64,000 bases of DNA, from assembly GCA_903970615.1 (NCBI GenBank), contig CAJCJH010000019.1, forward strand, positions 1 through 64,000, given 5' to 3'. Under the pieces are notes generated by a model. It was not told the origin of the DNA. It saw only the letters and a list, made by a program, of their open reading frames with translations, and did no database searches. Shown here piece after piece: positions 20,337 through 29,150 of this stretch; the first letter of the stretch is position 1, and each line of letters begins with the position of its first letter. Origin of the DNA: Rhodospirillales bacterium (lineage in GTDB: Bacteria; Pseudomonadota; Gammaproteobacteria; Nevskiales; Nevskiaceae). The translations under genes and the position numbers were made by a program.

Positions 20337-21866
20337 ATGATGAACCCGATCAAGAATCTGCAAGCGCGTATTCCGGTGATCGTCGGTGCCGGTGAAGTGT
20401 GTGAGCGTGGCGGCGATTTGCTCAAGTCCAGCGAGCCGCTGAGTTTGATGCAGCAGGCGCTGCTGCTCGCCGAACAGGATGCCGGCGCACCCATGTTGCC
20501 GATGCTCGACTCGCTCGACATCGTCGCCGAACTTTCGTGGCCGTATGCCGACGCCTGCGGCTTGCTCTCGGCACGATTGGGCATCAAGCCGCGCCGCGCG
20601 GTTTATGGCGAAATCGGCGGCGAAAGCCCGCTGCGATTCATTCACGAAGCTGCCTTACGCATTGCGCGCGGTGAGTCGCGTATCGCCGCCGTCGTGGGCG
20701 CCGAAGCCGCTTATGCGGTGGCATCCGCACTGAAGAATGGTGTGAGCCTGCCGTGGACGCCGGGCGATCCCCAGGCCGGAGATTTGAACCTGCGCGATCG
20801 GGTGCATCCGCTGGCGTTTCGTCATGGCGTTACGATGCCGATGCAGGTGTATCCGTTCTACGAAAATGCGGCGCAGGCGCTCTGGGGCCAAACCCAGCGG
20901 CAGGCGCTGGCCGAATCCGGCCGGCTTTACAGCCAGTTTTCGCAGGCCGCGGCGCGCAATCCCAACGCTTGGCTGCAGCGCATATTCACGCCGGCGGAAA
21001 TCACCACGCCTTCGGCCAGGAATCGTTTGATTGCCTGGCCGTACACCAAGCACGTGATAGCGAATCCGCGGGTCAATCAAGGCGCAGCCGTGTTGATCAC
21101 CAGCCTGCGCACCGCGCTCGAAATGGGGGTTGCGAAAGATCGGCTGATCTACATCTGGGGCGGCGCGGCGGCCAGCGAATCGCGCGATTATTTGCAGCGC
21201 GATCAATATCAGCGTTCGCATGCGCAAGAGGCTGCGCTGCGCGCCGCGGTCGGCCTGATCGAAGAGGAAGACGCGACCGCGACATTCGATTTCATCGAGC
21301 TTTACAGCTGTTTTCCCTGCGTGCCGAAGATGGCGCGGCGTGCGCTGGCTTTGACTGAGGACGCGCGACTTTCGGTTGCCGGCGGGATGAGTTTTTTCGG
21401 CGCGCCCTTGAACAACTACATGACGCACGCGGCCGCAAGCCTGGTGCGATCACTGCGCAGCAAGGCTGATTCGTTCGCGCTGTTGTACGGTCAAGGCGAA
21501 TTCGTCACCCGGCATCACGCGCTGGTTTTGTCATCCAGACCGAATCCGGCGCCTATGATGGATGCCTATAACGTCGATGCGATTGCCAACGCGGAGCGCG
21601 CGGATGTACCGCGACTACGGCTGGAATATCGCGGCCGCGCCGCGCTCGAAACCTACACGATCATTTATCGGCGCGATGGCGAGCCGGAGTTTGGCACCGT
21701 GATCGCGCGCACGCCCGCTGGCGAGCGATTGATGGCGCGCGTCGCGGCCGACGATACCGAAACGCTGCGCAGGCTTACCGATCTCGACACACAGCCGATC
21801 GGTGTCGAAGGCCATGTCGAAGCAACCGCGGACGGATTGTTGGCTTGGCAAAGTAGCCGCTCGTGA
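20337..21866 (+). CDS. Acetyl-CoA acetyltransferase-like (thiolase-fold) protein
   Basis: This 509-residue thiolase-superfamily protein is of the SCP-x/non-canonical type. The segment VVGAEAAYAV sits where thiolases carry the nucleophile region, but without the usual CxS pattern. FDFIELYSCFPCVPKMA near residue 322 and GGMSFFGAPLNNYMTHA near residue 355 match the C-terminal catalytic half. The last about 80 residues look like the small beta-barrel added in acyltransferases of this type. It may act in lipid or beta-oxidation metabolism; the reaction is not proven. Alternative start: ATG 20340. Confidence 0.75.
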   Translation: MMNPIKNLQARIPVIVGAGEVCERGGDLLKSSEPLSLMQQALLLAEQDAGAPMLPMLDSLDIVAELSWPYADACGLLSARLGIKPRRAVYGEIGGESPLRFIHEAALRIARGESRIAAVVGAEAAYAVASALKNGVSLPWTPGDPQAGDLNLRDRVHPLAFRHGVTMPMQVYPFYENAAQALWGQTQRQALAESGRLYSQFSQAAARNPNAWLQRIFTPAEITTPSARNRLIAWPYTKHVIANPRVNQGAAVLITSLRTALEMGVAKDRLIYIWGGAAASESRDYLQRDQYQRSHAQEAALRAAVGLIEEEDATATFDFIELYSCFPCVPKMARRALALTEDARLSVAGGMSFFGAPLNNYMTHAAASLVRSLRSKADSFALLYGQGEFVTRHHALVLSSRPNPAPMMDAYNVDAIANAERADVPRLRLEYRGRAALETYTIIYRRDGEPEFGTVIARTPAGERLMARVAADDTETLRRLTDLDTQPIGVEGHVEATADGLLAWQSSRS

Positions 21867-21920
21867 ATCAGTTGTTCAAGACCGCGAACCTCCGCAATCC
21901 CGGCGCGTTAAAATCAGGTG

Positions 21921-22121
21921 ATGGAAATTGTCGTCAATGGTATCGAGCGCCAGCAGAATGATTCGCTGACGATCAGCCTGCTGCTCGAAAACGAAGGCTA
22001 CGCTGGCCGCCGCGTGGCGGTCGAAATCAACGGCAGCATCGTGCCGAAAAGTGCGCACGCGCAATACCGGCTTGCAGCCGGCGACCGCGTCGAGATCGTC
22101 CAGGCGATCGGCGGCGGCTGA
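21921..22121 (+). CDS. thiS: Sulfur-carrier protein ThiS
   Basis: This beta-grasp sulfur carrier (66 aa) donates sulfur as a C-terminal thiocarboxylate for thiazole formation. It starts MEIVVNGIE and ends in VEIVQAIGGG, with the essential terminal Gly-Gly. A GTG codon directly before the ATG could also serve. thiG follows after about 150 bases on the same strand. No TPP riboswitch core could be recognised upstream. Confidence 0.95.
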   Translation: MEIVVNGIERQQNDSLTISLLLENEGYAGRRVAVEINGSIVPKSAHAQYRLAAGDRVEIVQAIGGG

Positions 22122-22274
22122 GCCGGCATTCGCACCAGTTTGGCAAGGCCCGAGCGCCCGGTTGATCTTCGCCAGGCCGTAAACTAGGCAGCATCCACAA
22201 GCTGGATTGACACGCTGGCATCGCGCCGTCGCCGATGCCGAACGCCGCGCTTTCGCGGCTGGAGAAATGATTCG

Positions 22275-23150
22275 ATGACGTCCGCAGCCGTTCCCGCCGC
22301 CAGCAGCCCCGCCGCCGCTTCGATCAAGCCGGAGGCTTCCGGCATCGATCTGCAAAACGATATCGATGCCAACAGGAAATCCGATTTCTTGCGCATTGCT
22401 GGCCGTGATTACAACTCGCGTCTGCTGGTTGGCACCGGCAAGTACCGGGATCACGACGAAACCCGTTGCGCGATCGAAGCCAGTCGCGCAGAAATCGTTA
22501 CGGTCGCCATTCGCCGGGTCAATCTCGGCCAGAAACCGGGTGAGCCGAATCTGCTCGATGTGCTGCCGCCGAGTCGCTACATGCTGCTGCCGAACACCGC
22601 CGGCTGCTACACCGCTGCGGACGCGGTGCGCACCTGCCAGCTTGCGCGCGAGCTGCTCGATGGCCACAAGCTGGTGAAGCTGGAAGTGCTCGGCGATGCG
22701 AAGACGCTGTTCCCTGATGTCAGCGCCACGCTGATCGCCGCAGAGCAGTTGGTGAAGGACGACTTCGACGTGATGGTCTATACCAGCGACGATCCGATCA
22801 TCGCGCGGCGGCTGGAGGAAATCGGCTGCGTTGCGGTAATGCCGCTGGCCGCGCCGATCGGTTCGGGGCTCGGAATCCAGAATCGCTACAACATCATGGA
22901 AATCGTCGAGAACGCAAAAGTGCCAGTGATTGTTGATGCTGGCGTCGGCACGGCCTCCGATGCATCGATCGCAATGGAGCTGGGCTGCGACGGCGTGCTG
23001 ATGAATACGGCGATCGCCGAAGCCCGGAATCCGGTGCTGATGGCGAGCGCGATGCGCCATGCCGTGATTGCCGGCCGCGAAGCCTTTCTCGCTGGCCGCA
23101 TGCCGCGGCGGCGTTATGCCAGCCCGTCATCGCCGCCGGCGGATGTTTGA
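22275..23150 (+). CDS. thiG: Thiazole synthase
   Basis: ThiG (291 aa) builds the thiazole phosphate of thiamine from deoxyxylulose 5-phosphate, dehydroglycine and ThiS thiocarboxylate. The TIM-barrel motifs LLVGTGKY near residue 50, LVKLEVLGD near residue 134 (lysine that forms the imine with substrate), [12 protein letters not shown] near residue 193 and [11 protein letters not shown] near residue 218 are intact. A roughly 37-residue Ala/Ser-rich N-terminal extension precedes the conserved core. A downstream start may be used, but none is clearly better. Confidence 0.95.
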   Translation: MTSAAVPAASSPAAASIKPEASGIDLQNDIDANRKSDFLRIAGRDYNSRLLVGTGKYRDHDETRCAIEASRAEIVTVAIRRVNLGQKPGEPNLLDVLPPSRYMLLPNTAGCYTAADAVRTCQLARELLDGHKLVKLEVLGDAKTLFPDVSATLIAAEQLVKDDFDVMVYTSDDPIIARRLEEIGCVAVMPLAAPIGSGLGIQNRYNIMEIVENAKVPVIVDAGVGTASDASIAMELGCDGVLMNTAIAEARNPVLMASAMRHAVIAGREAFLAGRMPRRRYASPSSPPADV

Positions 23151-23225
23151 ATGAAAAGGCTTTGGATGCCAATGAATACTGATATCGAGACGATTCTGAA
23201 CAGCATCAAGTCAAGCAAGCCATGA
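23151..23225 (+). CDS. Possible 24-codon mini-gene between thiG and trmB
   Basis: An ATG directly follows the thiG stop and opens a 24-codon frame ending in a TGA that overlaps the trmB ATG (ATGA). The peptide has two further internal ATGs and ends ILNSIKSSKP. The tight fit at both ends suggests translational coupling of thiG to trmB through this frame. It may only be a coupling device and not a functional peptide. Confidence 0.35.
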   Translation: MKRLWMPMNTDIETILNSIKSSKP

Positions 23226-23962
23226 GTCGCATCGAACACTGCGAGTCCAGCGCGGGCGAGTTGCTCGCCAATCGCGCGATCCGTTCGTTCGTGTTGCGCG
23301 AAGGCCGCATCACGCCCGCACAGACCCAGGCGCTCGATGCACTGTGGCCGCGCTATGGCATCGGCAGCGGCGATTCGCGGCCGGGCAAGGATGCCGTGCC
23401 GACGATCAATACGACGAGCCTGTTCCAGCGCGAAGCACCGCTGGCGATCGAGATCGGTTTCGGCAGCGGCGATCATCTGGCGGAATGCGCCGCGGCGCGT
23501 GCAGACACCAATTTCATCGGCATTGAAGTGCATCGGCCCGGTGTTGGCCGCCTGCTGCAGCGCGCCGAACAGCTCGGCCTCAACAATCTGCGCGTGGCCT
23601 GCACCGATGCCGTGGAACTGCTGCGGATCGCTGTGCCTGCTGGCACAGTTGATGAGGTGATGATTTTCTTTCCCGATCCCTGGCCTAAAAAACGGCATCA
23701 CAAACGGCGTCTGATCCAGACTGATTTCGCGCGTTTGCTGGCGCGCGTGCTGCGCAGCGGCGGTCGCTTGCGGCTGGCGACGGACTGGGCCGAATACGCC
23801 GCGCACATGCGCGAAGTGCTGGATGCTCTGCCCGATTTCGAGAATCTTGCGGGTGCTACGGGCTTCATCAGCCGGCCCGATGATCGTCCGCTGACGCGGT
23901 TTGAAGCGCGCGGTCTGCGGCTCGGTCATGCGGTGTTCGATCTCGAATATCGGCGCCGTTGA
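23222..23962 (+). CDS. trmB: tRNA (guanine-N7)-methyltransferase
   Basis: TrmB (246 aa) methylates G46 of tRNA. It has the SAM-binding motif EIGFGSGDHL near residue 76, the acidic GIEVHRPGVG motif near residue 100, and the signature FFPDPWPKKRHHKRR near residue 150. RPLTRFEARG near the C-terminus is also characteristic. The ATG overlaps the end of a 24-codon frame that follows thiG. thiG-trmB is a recurring order in gammaproteobacteria. Confidence 0.95.
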   Translation: MSRIEHCESSAGELLANRAIRSFVLREGRITPAQTQALDALWPRYGIGSGDSRPGKDAVPTINTTSLFQREAPLAIEIGFGSGDHLAECAAARADTNFIGIEVHRPGVGRLLQRAEQLGLNNLRVACTDAVELLRIAVPAGTVDEVMIFFPDPWPKKRHHKRRLIQTDFARLLARVLRSGGRLRLATDWAEYAAHMREVLDALPDFENLAGATGFISRPDDRPLTRFEARGLRLGHAVFDLEYRRR

Positions 23963-24001
23963 CGCTGACCAAAGCAATCGAACCATCGGAGGAACAGGGA
24001 A

Positions 24002-24901
24002 ATGTCCGTCAAATATCCGATCGTCGCGGTCACCGGTGCGTCCGGCGCCGGCACCAGCACGGCGCAGCGTGTGTTCCGTCGTATCTTTGAATCGCTGAAG
24101 CTCGACGCCGCGTATGTCGAAGGCGATAGCTTCCATGCCTACGACCGCGAAACCATGCGCGCGCTCACCGAAAAGGCGCGTATTCGCGGCGAAAATTTCA
24201 GCCATTTCGGTCCCGGCGCCAACCTGCTCGCGAAGCTCGAAAAACTGTTCCGCGATTACGGTACGCGCGGCACCGGCCTGGTGCGGCGTTACCTGCACAC
24301 CGAAGAGGAAGCCCGGCAAGCCGGTCTGACGGTCGGCTCTTTCACACCGTGGACCAAGCTGGTGCCCGACACAGATGTGCTTTTTTATGAAGGTTTGCAC
24401 GGCGGGCTGGTGACTTCCGAAGTGAACATCGCGCGCCATGTTGATCTGCTGATTGGCGTGACGCCGATCATCAATCTCGAATGGATTCAGAAAATCCGCC
24501 GCGACAGCGATGAGCGCGGCCACAAACCCGAAGATGTGACTGCAACGATCCTGCGGCGCCTGCCCGATTACGTGAACTACATCACGCCGCAGTTTTCGCG
24601 CACCGATGTGAACTTCCAGCGCGTGCCTTTGGTGGATACCAGCAATCCGTTTGTCGAGCGCGAAATTCCGACGCAGGCGGAAAGTCTGGTAGTCATCAGC
24701 TTCCGTTTGAATTCGCGGGTGGAGGCCGATATCGGAAAATTGGTGGATGGCATCGAAGGCGCGTTCCTGTCGCGGCCGATGACGCTGGTGGTGCCGGGCG
24801 AACAGATGGAAGCGGCGATGGAGGCAACGCTGCGGCCGGCGGTGAAGCGCTTGGTCGCACGGCGCCGAAAAGCGCTAGTCGATGATCCCGAAAAAACCTG
24901 A
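24002..24901 (+). CDS. prkB: Phosphoribulokinase-like kinase
   Basis: This P-loop kinase (299 aa) resembles PrkB/phosphoribulokinase. It has the P-loop GASGAGTST at residues 12-20, EGDSFHAYDR near residue 40, FYEGLHGG near residue 128 and INYITPQFSR-like VNYITPQFSRTDVNFQRVPLVDTS near residue 195. It has a strong GGAGG ribosome site. No RuBisCO or other Calvin-cycle gene is in the window. PrkB proteins without RuBisCO are common in gammaproteobacteria and their physiological substrate is unsettled. Confidence 0.9.
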   Translation: MSVKYPIVAVTGASGAGTSTAQRVFRRIFESLKLDAAYVEGDSFHAYDRETMRALTEKARIRGENFSHFGPGANLLAKLEKLFRDYGTRGTGLVRRYLHTEEEARQAGLTVGSFTPWTKLVPDTDVLFYEGLHGGLVTSEVNIARHVDLLIGVTPIINLEWIQKIRRDSDERGHKPEDVTATILRRLPDYVNYITPQFSRTDVNFQRVPLVDTSNPFVEREIPTQAESLVVISFRLNSRVEADIGKLVDGIEGAFLSRPMTLVVPGEQMEAAMEATLRPAVKRLVARRRKALVDDPEKT

Positions 24902-24970
24902 AACGCCCCCAAAATCCCGCAAAAAAGCCCTCATAAAGTAGCTAAATATCCGTTCATCAAGGAAGCCTAA

Positions 24971-26005
24971 ATGGAATTGCGAAAACTCGGCAGCAGCGAT
25001 CTCAAGGTCAGCCTCATCTGCCTCGGCACGATGACCTGGGGCGAGCAAAACACCGAGGCGCAAGCGCACGAGCAATTGGATTACGTGGTCGCACAAGGCG
25101 TGAATTTCATCGACGCCGCTGAGATGTATCCAGTGCCACCGAAAGCCGAAACGCAGGGTCGCACCGAGCAGTACCTCGGCAGCTGGCTGGCGGCGCGGCA
25201 TAATCGAAACGCGCTGGTCATCGCTACCAAAGTCGTCGGGCCCGGCGCGTTTCCGTACCTCCGCGGCGGTCCGCGCCTCACGCGCGCGCAGGTGCTCGCC
25301 GCCTGCGATGCCAGCCTCAAGCGTTTGCAGACTGACTTCATCGATCTCTATCAAGTGCACTGGCCGGAACGAAGCACCAACTTTTTCGGCCAGCTCGGAT
25401 TCCGAGCCAGCGACGACCAAGCGACCACGCCGATTGCGGAGACGCTGGCTGCACTCGGCGAGCTGGTGCAGGCGGGCAAGGTGCGCCACATCGGCATCTC
25501 CAATGAAACACCCTGGGGTGTCTCCGAATATCTGCGGCTGGCGCGCGAGCAGAAACTGCCGCGCGTGGTGTCGATCCAGAATCCGTACAGTCTGTTGAAT
25601 CGCAGTTTTGAAATCGGCCTTGCCGAATTCGCGCATCGTGAACCGCTGCCGTTGCTGGCGTATTCGCCACTCGCGTTCGGCGTGCTCAGCGGCAAATATC
25701 TGCACGGCGCGCGCCCCGCCGATGGCCGCCTGACTCTGTTCACGCGCTTCCAGCGCTACAACGGCGAGCAGGCGGAATTAGCCACGCGCGAATATGCGAC
25801 GCTGGCGCAGCAGCACGGGCTCGATCTGGCGCAGATGGCTTTGGCCTTCGTCAATTCGCGCACGTTTCTCGGCGCCAACATCATCGGCGCGACGACGATG
25901 CCGCAGCTGCGTTCCAACATCGCGTCGATCGAGGTGAAACTGGATAAGGAAGTGCTCGCCGGCATCGAGGCGATTCATCAGCGCTTCACGATTCCTTGTC
26001 CTTGA
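24971..26005 (+). CDS. tas: NADP(H)-dependent aldo-keto reductase, Tas type
   Basis: This aldo-keto reductase TIM barrel (344 aa) has LGTMTWGEQNTEAQAHEQLD at residues 18-37, the catalytic tyrosine segment DAAEMYPVPP near residue 50 (matching Tas, which has AEMYP), DLYQVHWPER near residue 125 and HIGISNETPWGV near residue 172. FLGANIIGATTMPQLRSNI near the end binds NADP. The start has a clear ribosome site. It ends 27 bases before the convergent modB. Confidence 0.92.
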   Translation: MELRKLGSSDLKVSLICLGTMTWGEQNTEAQAHEQLDYVVAQGVNFIDAAEMYPVPPKAETQGRTEQYLGSWLAARHNRNALVIATKVVGPGAFPYLRGGPRLTRAQVLAACDASLKRLQTDFIDLYQVHWPERSTNFFGQLGFRASDDQATTPIAETLAALGELVQAGKVRHIGISNETPWGVSEYLRLAREQKLPRVVSIQNPYSLLNRSFEIGLAEFAHREPLPLLAYSPLAFGVLSGKYLHGARPADGRLTLFTRFQRYNGEQAELATREYATLAQQHGLDLAQMALAFVNSRTFLGANIIGATTMPQLRSNIASIEVKLDKEVLAGIEAIHQRFTIPCP

Positions 26006-26032
26006 GCTTGTACCGATAACTGCGCGGCGCAA

Positions 26033-26749
26033 TCAACTCAGCAGTGGCCGCGCCGCCGCTTGCGATTGTCGCCGGAAGCCGGCGATCAACAACAACATGG
26101 CGAATGAAATCACCAGCAATAGCAATGCATAACGATGCGCTACGGTGTAGTTGAGATTCTGCGTTTCGTCGTATAGCGCGATCGATGCCACGCGGGTCAC
26201 GCCGGGGATGTTGCCGCCGAGCATCAGCACCACGCCGAACTCGCCGATGGTGTGGGCGAAGCTGAGTGCGCCGCCGGCCAGAATGCCGCTGCGTGCAGCC
26301 GGCACCATCACTTGCCAGAACACCTTGCGCCGGTTTGCGCCGAGCGCGACGGCGGCTTCGATCAAGGCCGCATCGAGTTCGCGCAACGCGAGCTGTATCG
26401 GCTGCAACGCATACGGCAAGCTGTACAACACTGAGCCGATGACGAGGCCGCTGAAAGTGAATGCCAGCGATTGGCCGAACATCCACAGCCATGCGCGGCC
26501 GAGCGGGCTATGGTTGCCGAACGCGATTAACAGATAAAAGCCGATGACCGTCGGCGGCAACACCATCGGCAAACTAGCGATCGCTTCGATCATCGGCGCG
26601 GCGCGCGAGCGCGAGCGGTTGATCCAGCCGGCCAGCGGCAAGGTCAGCATCAGCAGCAAGACCGTGCTAACCGTAGCGAGACGCAGCGTCAGCCAGAGTG
26701 CGCGCCACAGCTCGGCCGGAATGCCGGCAAAGTCTGCGGTGGAATCCAT
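26033..26749 (-). CDS. modB: Molybdate ABC transporter permease
   Basis: This inner-membrane permease (238 aa, about five transmembrane segments) belongs to the molybdate uptake ABC system. The coupling (EAA) loop is seen as EAAVALGANRRKVFWQVMVPAARSG near residue 135. The start of the mature fold, PLAGWINRSRSR, and GEFGVVLMLGGNIPG are typical of ModB. modA is 15 bases upstream. The ATPase modC, expected directly downstream, is absent: the convergent aldo-keto reductase gene ends there instead. Confidence 0.94.
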   Translation of the reverse strand: MDSTADFAGIPAELWRALWLTLRLATVSTVLLLMLTLPLAGWINRSRSRAAPMIEAIASLPMVLPPTVIGFYLLIAFGNHSPLGRAWLWMFGQSLAFTFSGLVIGSVLYSLPYALQPIQLALRELDAALIEAAVALGANRRKVFWQVMVPAARSGILAGGALSFAHTIGEFGVVLMLGGNIPGVTRVASIALYDETQNLNYTVAHRYALLLLVISFAMLLLIAGFRRQSQAAARPLLS

Positions 26750-26764
26750 TGATGTTTGCGAAGC

Positions 26765-27559
26765 TCAGTGCTGGATGGCCGACGCCATCGAATATCCATA
26801 CTGGCTGAAGATCGCCTGCGCGCCCGAAGATTTCAGGAACGCGAGGTACTTCGCCGATAGCGGATTTTTCTCGCCATGCCGAGTGATGACTGCGCCCTGT
26901 TCCAGCGGCGGGTGCGCACTCAGCGGCACCAGCCAGAACTCGCCGACGCCGGCAAGCTTGGGTGATTTCAAGGTTGAATACGCGACGAAGCCGACGTCGG
27001 CATTGCCGGTCTGCACGAACTGCGCAGCCTGCGAAATATTTTCGCCGGTGACCAGCTCGCTTTGCAGCGGCTTCCACAGATTCGTACTTTCCAGAGTGGC
27101 TTTCGCGGCGCGTCCATACGGTGCGGTTTCGGTGTTGGCGATGGCGATCTTGTGGACTTGCGGCTGTGTCAGGCAGAGCAGCCCGCGGCTCACATCGACC
27201 GCCGGATTGGTGCTCCACAAAGCGAGGCGGCCCACCGCATAAAGCAGCAGGGAATCTGCTTGCGCATTGCCATCGGCAATCAACTTGTGCGGAAAATCCA
27301 GGTCGGCGGAAATGAACACATCGAACGGCGCCCCGTTCTTGATCTGCGCATAAAAATTGCCGGACGAACCGGTGGTGACTTTCACCGCGGCATCCGGATT
27401 GTGCTGCACGAACGAAGCATCCAGCACTTCGATCACATCCGCCAGATTGGCCGCCGCGGCGATCTTCAACGCTGGCGATGTGGACTGCGCGGAAGCCGCA
27501 CTCGCCGCAAAAAAGGAAGCCAGAAAAGCCGCCAGAAAGCGCAGGGTCAGATGGCGCAC
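26765..27559 (-). CDS. modA: Molybdate-binding periplasmic protein
   Basis: This is a periplasmic substrate-binding protein (264 aa) with a signal peptide (cleavage about residue 24, SAASA). AAANLADVIEVL near residue 34, TGSSGNFYAQIKNGAPFDVFISAD near residue 63, and the late GNADVGFVAYST motif match ModA. The start is GTG at 27559, supported by GGAG five bases before it. It forms a two-gene unit with modB. Confidence 0.94.
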   Translation of the reverse strand: MRHLTLRFLAAFLASFFAASAASAQSTSPALKIAAAANLADVIEVLDASFVQHNPDAAVKVTTGSSGNFYAQIKNGAPFDVFISADLDFPHKLIADGNAQADSLLLYAVGRLALWSTNPAVDVSRGLLCLTQPQVHKIAIANTETAPYGRAAKATLESTNLWKPLQSELVTGENISQAAQFVQTGNADVGFVAYSTLKSPKLAGVGEFWLVPLSAHPPLEQGAVITRHGEKNPLSAKYLAFLKSSGAQAIFSQYGYSMASAIQH

Positions 27560-27719
27560 GGTAACTCCACAAGGTCAGATGGAAGGCTCAGCGAGCCAGC
27601 ATTGTATCTGCGCGTATATATCGCGTCATCGTGAGGCGAAAAGAGATCCTCGAGCGTTTTGTTGAAGCCTTGATTCGACGACGGAACCGGCCGGCGATGA
27701 GGCGCGCTGGCCTGAGGCA

Positions 27720-29135
27720 CTAGCCCGAAAGCGCTGGTTTTGCAGGCTTCTGGCGCAGAAGCCACAAAATCAGCAGTAAGGATGGCAGCCCGATCACCGC
27801 GGTATAAATGAAGAAATCCGGATAGCCGAAAGTATCGACGATCTTGCCCCACTGGCTGGCGATGCTTTTGGCCGGAAGACTCCACAAGGTGCCGAACAAG
27901 GCATATTGCGTGGCGGTGTAGGCGGTGTTGGTCAGCGAAGACATATAGGCGATGAACGCCGTGCCGGCGATGCCATTGGCGATGTTGTCGAAACTGATCG
28001 CGGCGGCGAGCCAGGCGATATCCGGATTCAGCAGCAGTTTCGGATCGGCCTGATGCGCCGCGATCTCCGCTGCGAAGTGCTGTGCGACCAGCGCGTAAAC
28101 CAGATTGGCGATCGTCAGCATGACGAAGCCGGCCAGCAGGGTTCGCGGAATGCCGTAGCGCTTCACCATCAAACCCGCAGCGAGACCACCGCCTAACGTC
28201 AGCAGGATTCCATAACCTTTTGCGATCACCGCGATCTGTTTGAGCGAGTAACCGATGTCCAGATAGAACGTATTGGCGGCGACCCCCATCGTCGTGTAGT
28301 TGAGCCGATAGGTGACGATCAAGGCCAGAATCGGCAGGCCCGCCCGCAGCCCATTACGCGAGAAGAAATCGACGAAAGGGCATACGACTGCGCCGATAAG
28401 CCAGGCCATCGTATGACGCAGCGGCGCAGGCCAATGCGCATTGCGTTCGAGGAATGCGATCACGCGCGCTTCCTGCGTCATCGTCGCGCGATCGATTTTC
28501 GCATCCGGCTCGGCGATCAACATTGTCGTGATGATGCCGACCATAACGCAAACACTCATCAACAGATAAGCGGTGGTCCAGCCGTAGCCCGCCGCAGCGA
28601 GCAGCGCGCCGGCGCCGGCGCAAATCAGCGCCAGTTGATAGCCGGTTTGATACGTCGCGGCGATCGCGCCCTGCCATTCGAGACTCACCGCTTCGATGCG
28701 GTAAGCGTCGAGTGCGATATCCTGCGTGGCGGCAAAGAAGGCTGTAAATACTGCCATCCAGGCGAAATGAGCGGCATTGTGTGCGGGGTTTCCCAACGCC
28801 ATCAGCACCAGCCCGGCGGCGATACCGCATTGTGCGAACAGCATCCAGCTACGGCGCCGGCCGAGTCGATGCAAGCCGGGCAATTGCAGTCGATCGACGA
28901 TCGGCGACCAGAAATATTTCAGCGAATACGCGAGGCCCACCAGACTGAAATAGCCGATGGTGGTGCGGTCGATTCCGGCTTGCCGCAGACGCGCCGAAAG
29001 CGTGGTCAGCACCAGCGGAAACGGCAATCCGGCGGAGAAGCCAAGAAACAGCATGGCGATCACGCGCGGATGCGAATACGCTGCCAGCGCTTCACGCCAG
29101 CTGCGGCGCGGCGATACTGCCTTATCGATCGACAT
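27720..29135 (-). CDS. ampG: Muropeptide permease AmpG
   Basis: This MFS-type inner-membrane permease (471 aa, about 12 hydrophobic segments) imports anhydro-muropeptides for peptidoglycan recycling. LGFSAGLPFPLVLTTLSARL at residues 31-50 is the AmpG signature, and ATQDIALDAYRIE near residue 138 is also conserved. In species with AmpR-regulated beta-lactamases AmpG also affects induction; no ampR or ampC is in the window. The gene lies 15 bases after xth on the same strand. Confidence 0.94.
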   Translation of the reverse strand: MSIDKAVSPRRSWREALAAYSHPRVIAMLFLGFSAGLPFPLVLTTLSARLRQAGIDRTTIGYFSLVGLAYSLKYFWSPIVDRLQLPGLHRLGRRRSWMLFAQCGIAAGLVLMALGNPAHNAAHFAWMAVFTAFFAATQDIALDAYRIEAVSLEWQGAIAATYQTGYQLALICAGAGALLAAAGYGWTTAYLLMSVCVMVGIITTMLIAEPDAKIDRATMTQEARVIAFLERNAHWPAPLRHTMAWLIGAVVCPFVDFFSRNGLRAGLPILALIVTYRLNYTTMGVAANTFYLDIGYSLKQIAVIAKGYGILLTLGGGLAAGLMVKRYGIPRTLLAGFVMLTIANLVYALVAQHFAAEIAAHQADPKLLLNPDIAWLAAAISFDNIANGIAGTAFIAYMSSLTNTAYTATQYALFGTLWSLPAKSIASQWGKIVDTFGYPDFFIYTAVIGLPSLLLILWLLRQKPAKPALSG

Positions 29136-29150
29136 CGATCCGTGGGCCGT

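Noticed and set aside
21700-22274. TPP riboswitch before thiS or thiG.
   Set aside because: The conserved thi-box core could not be found in either leader.
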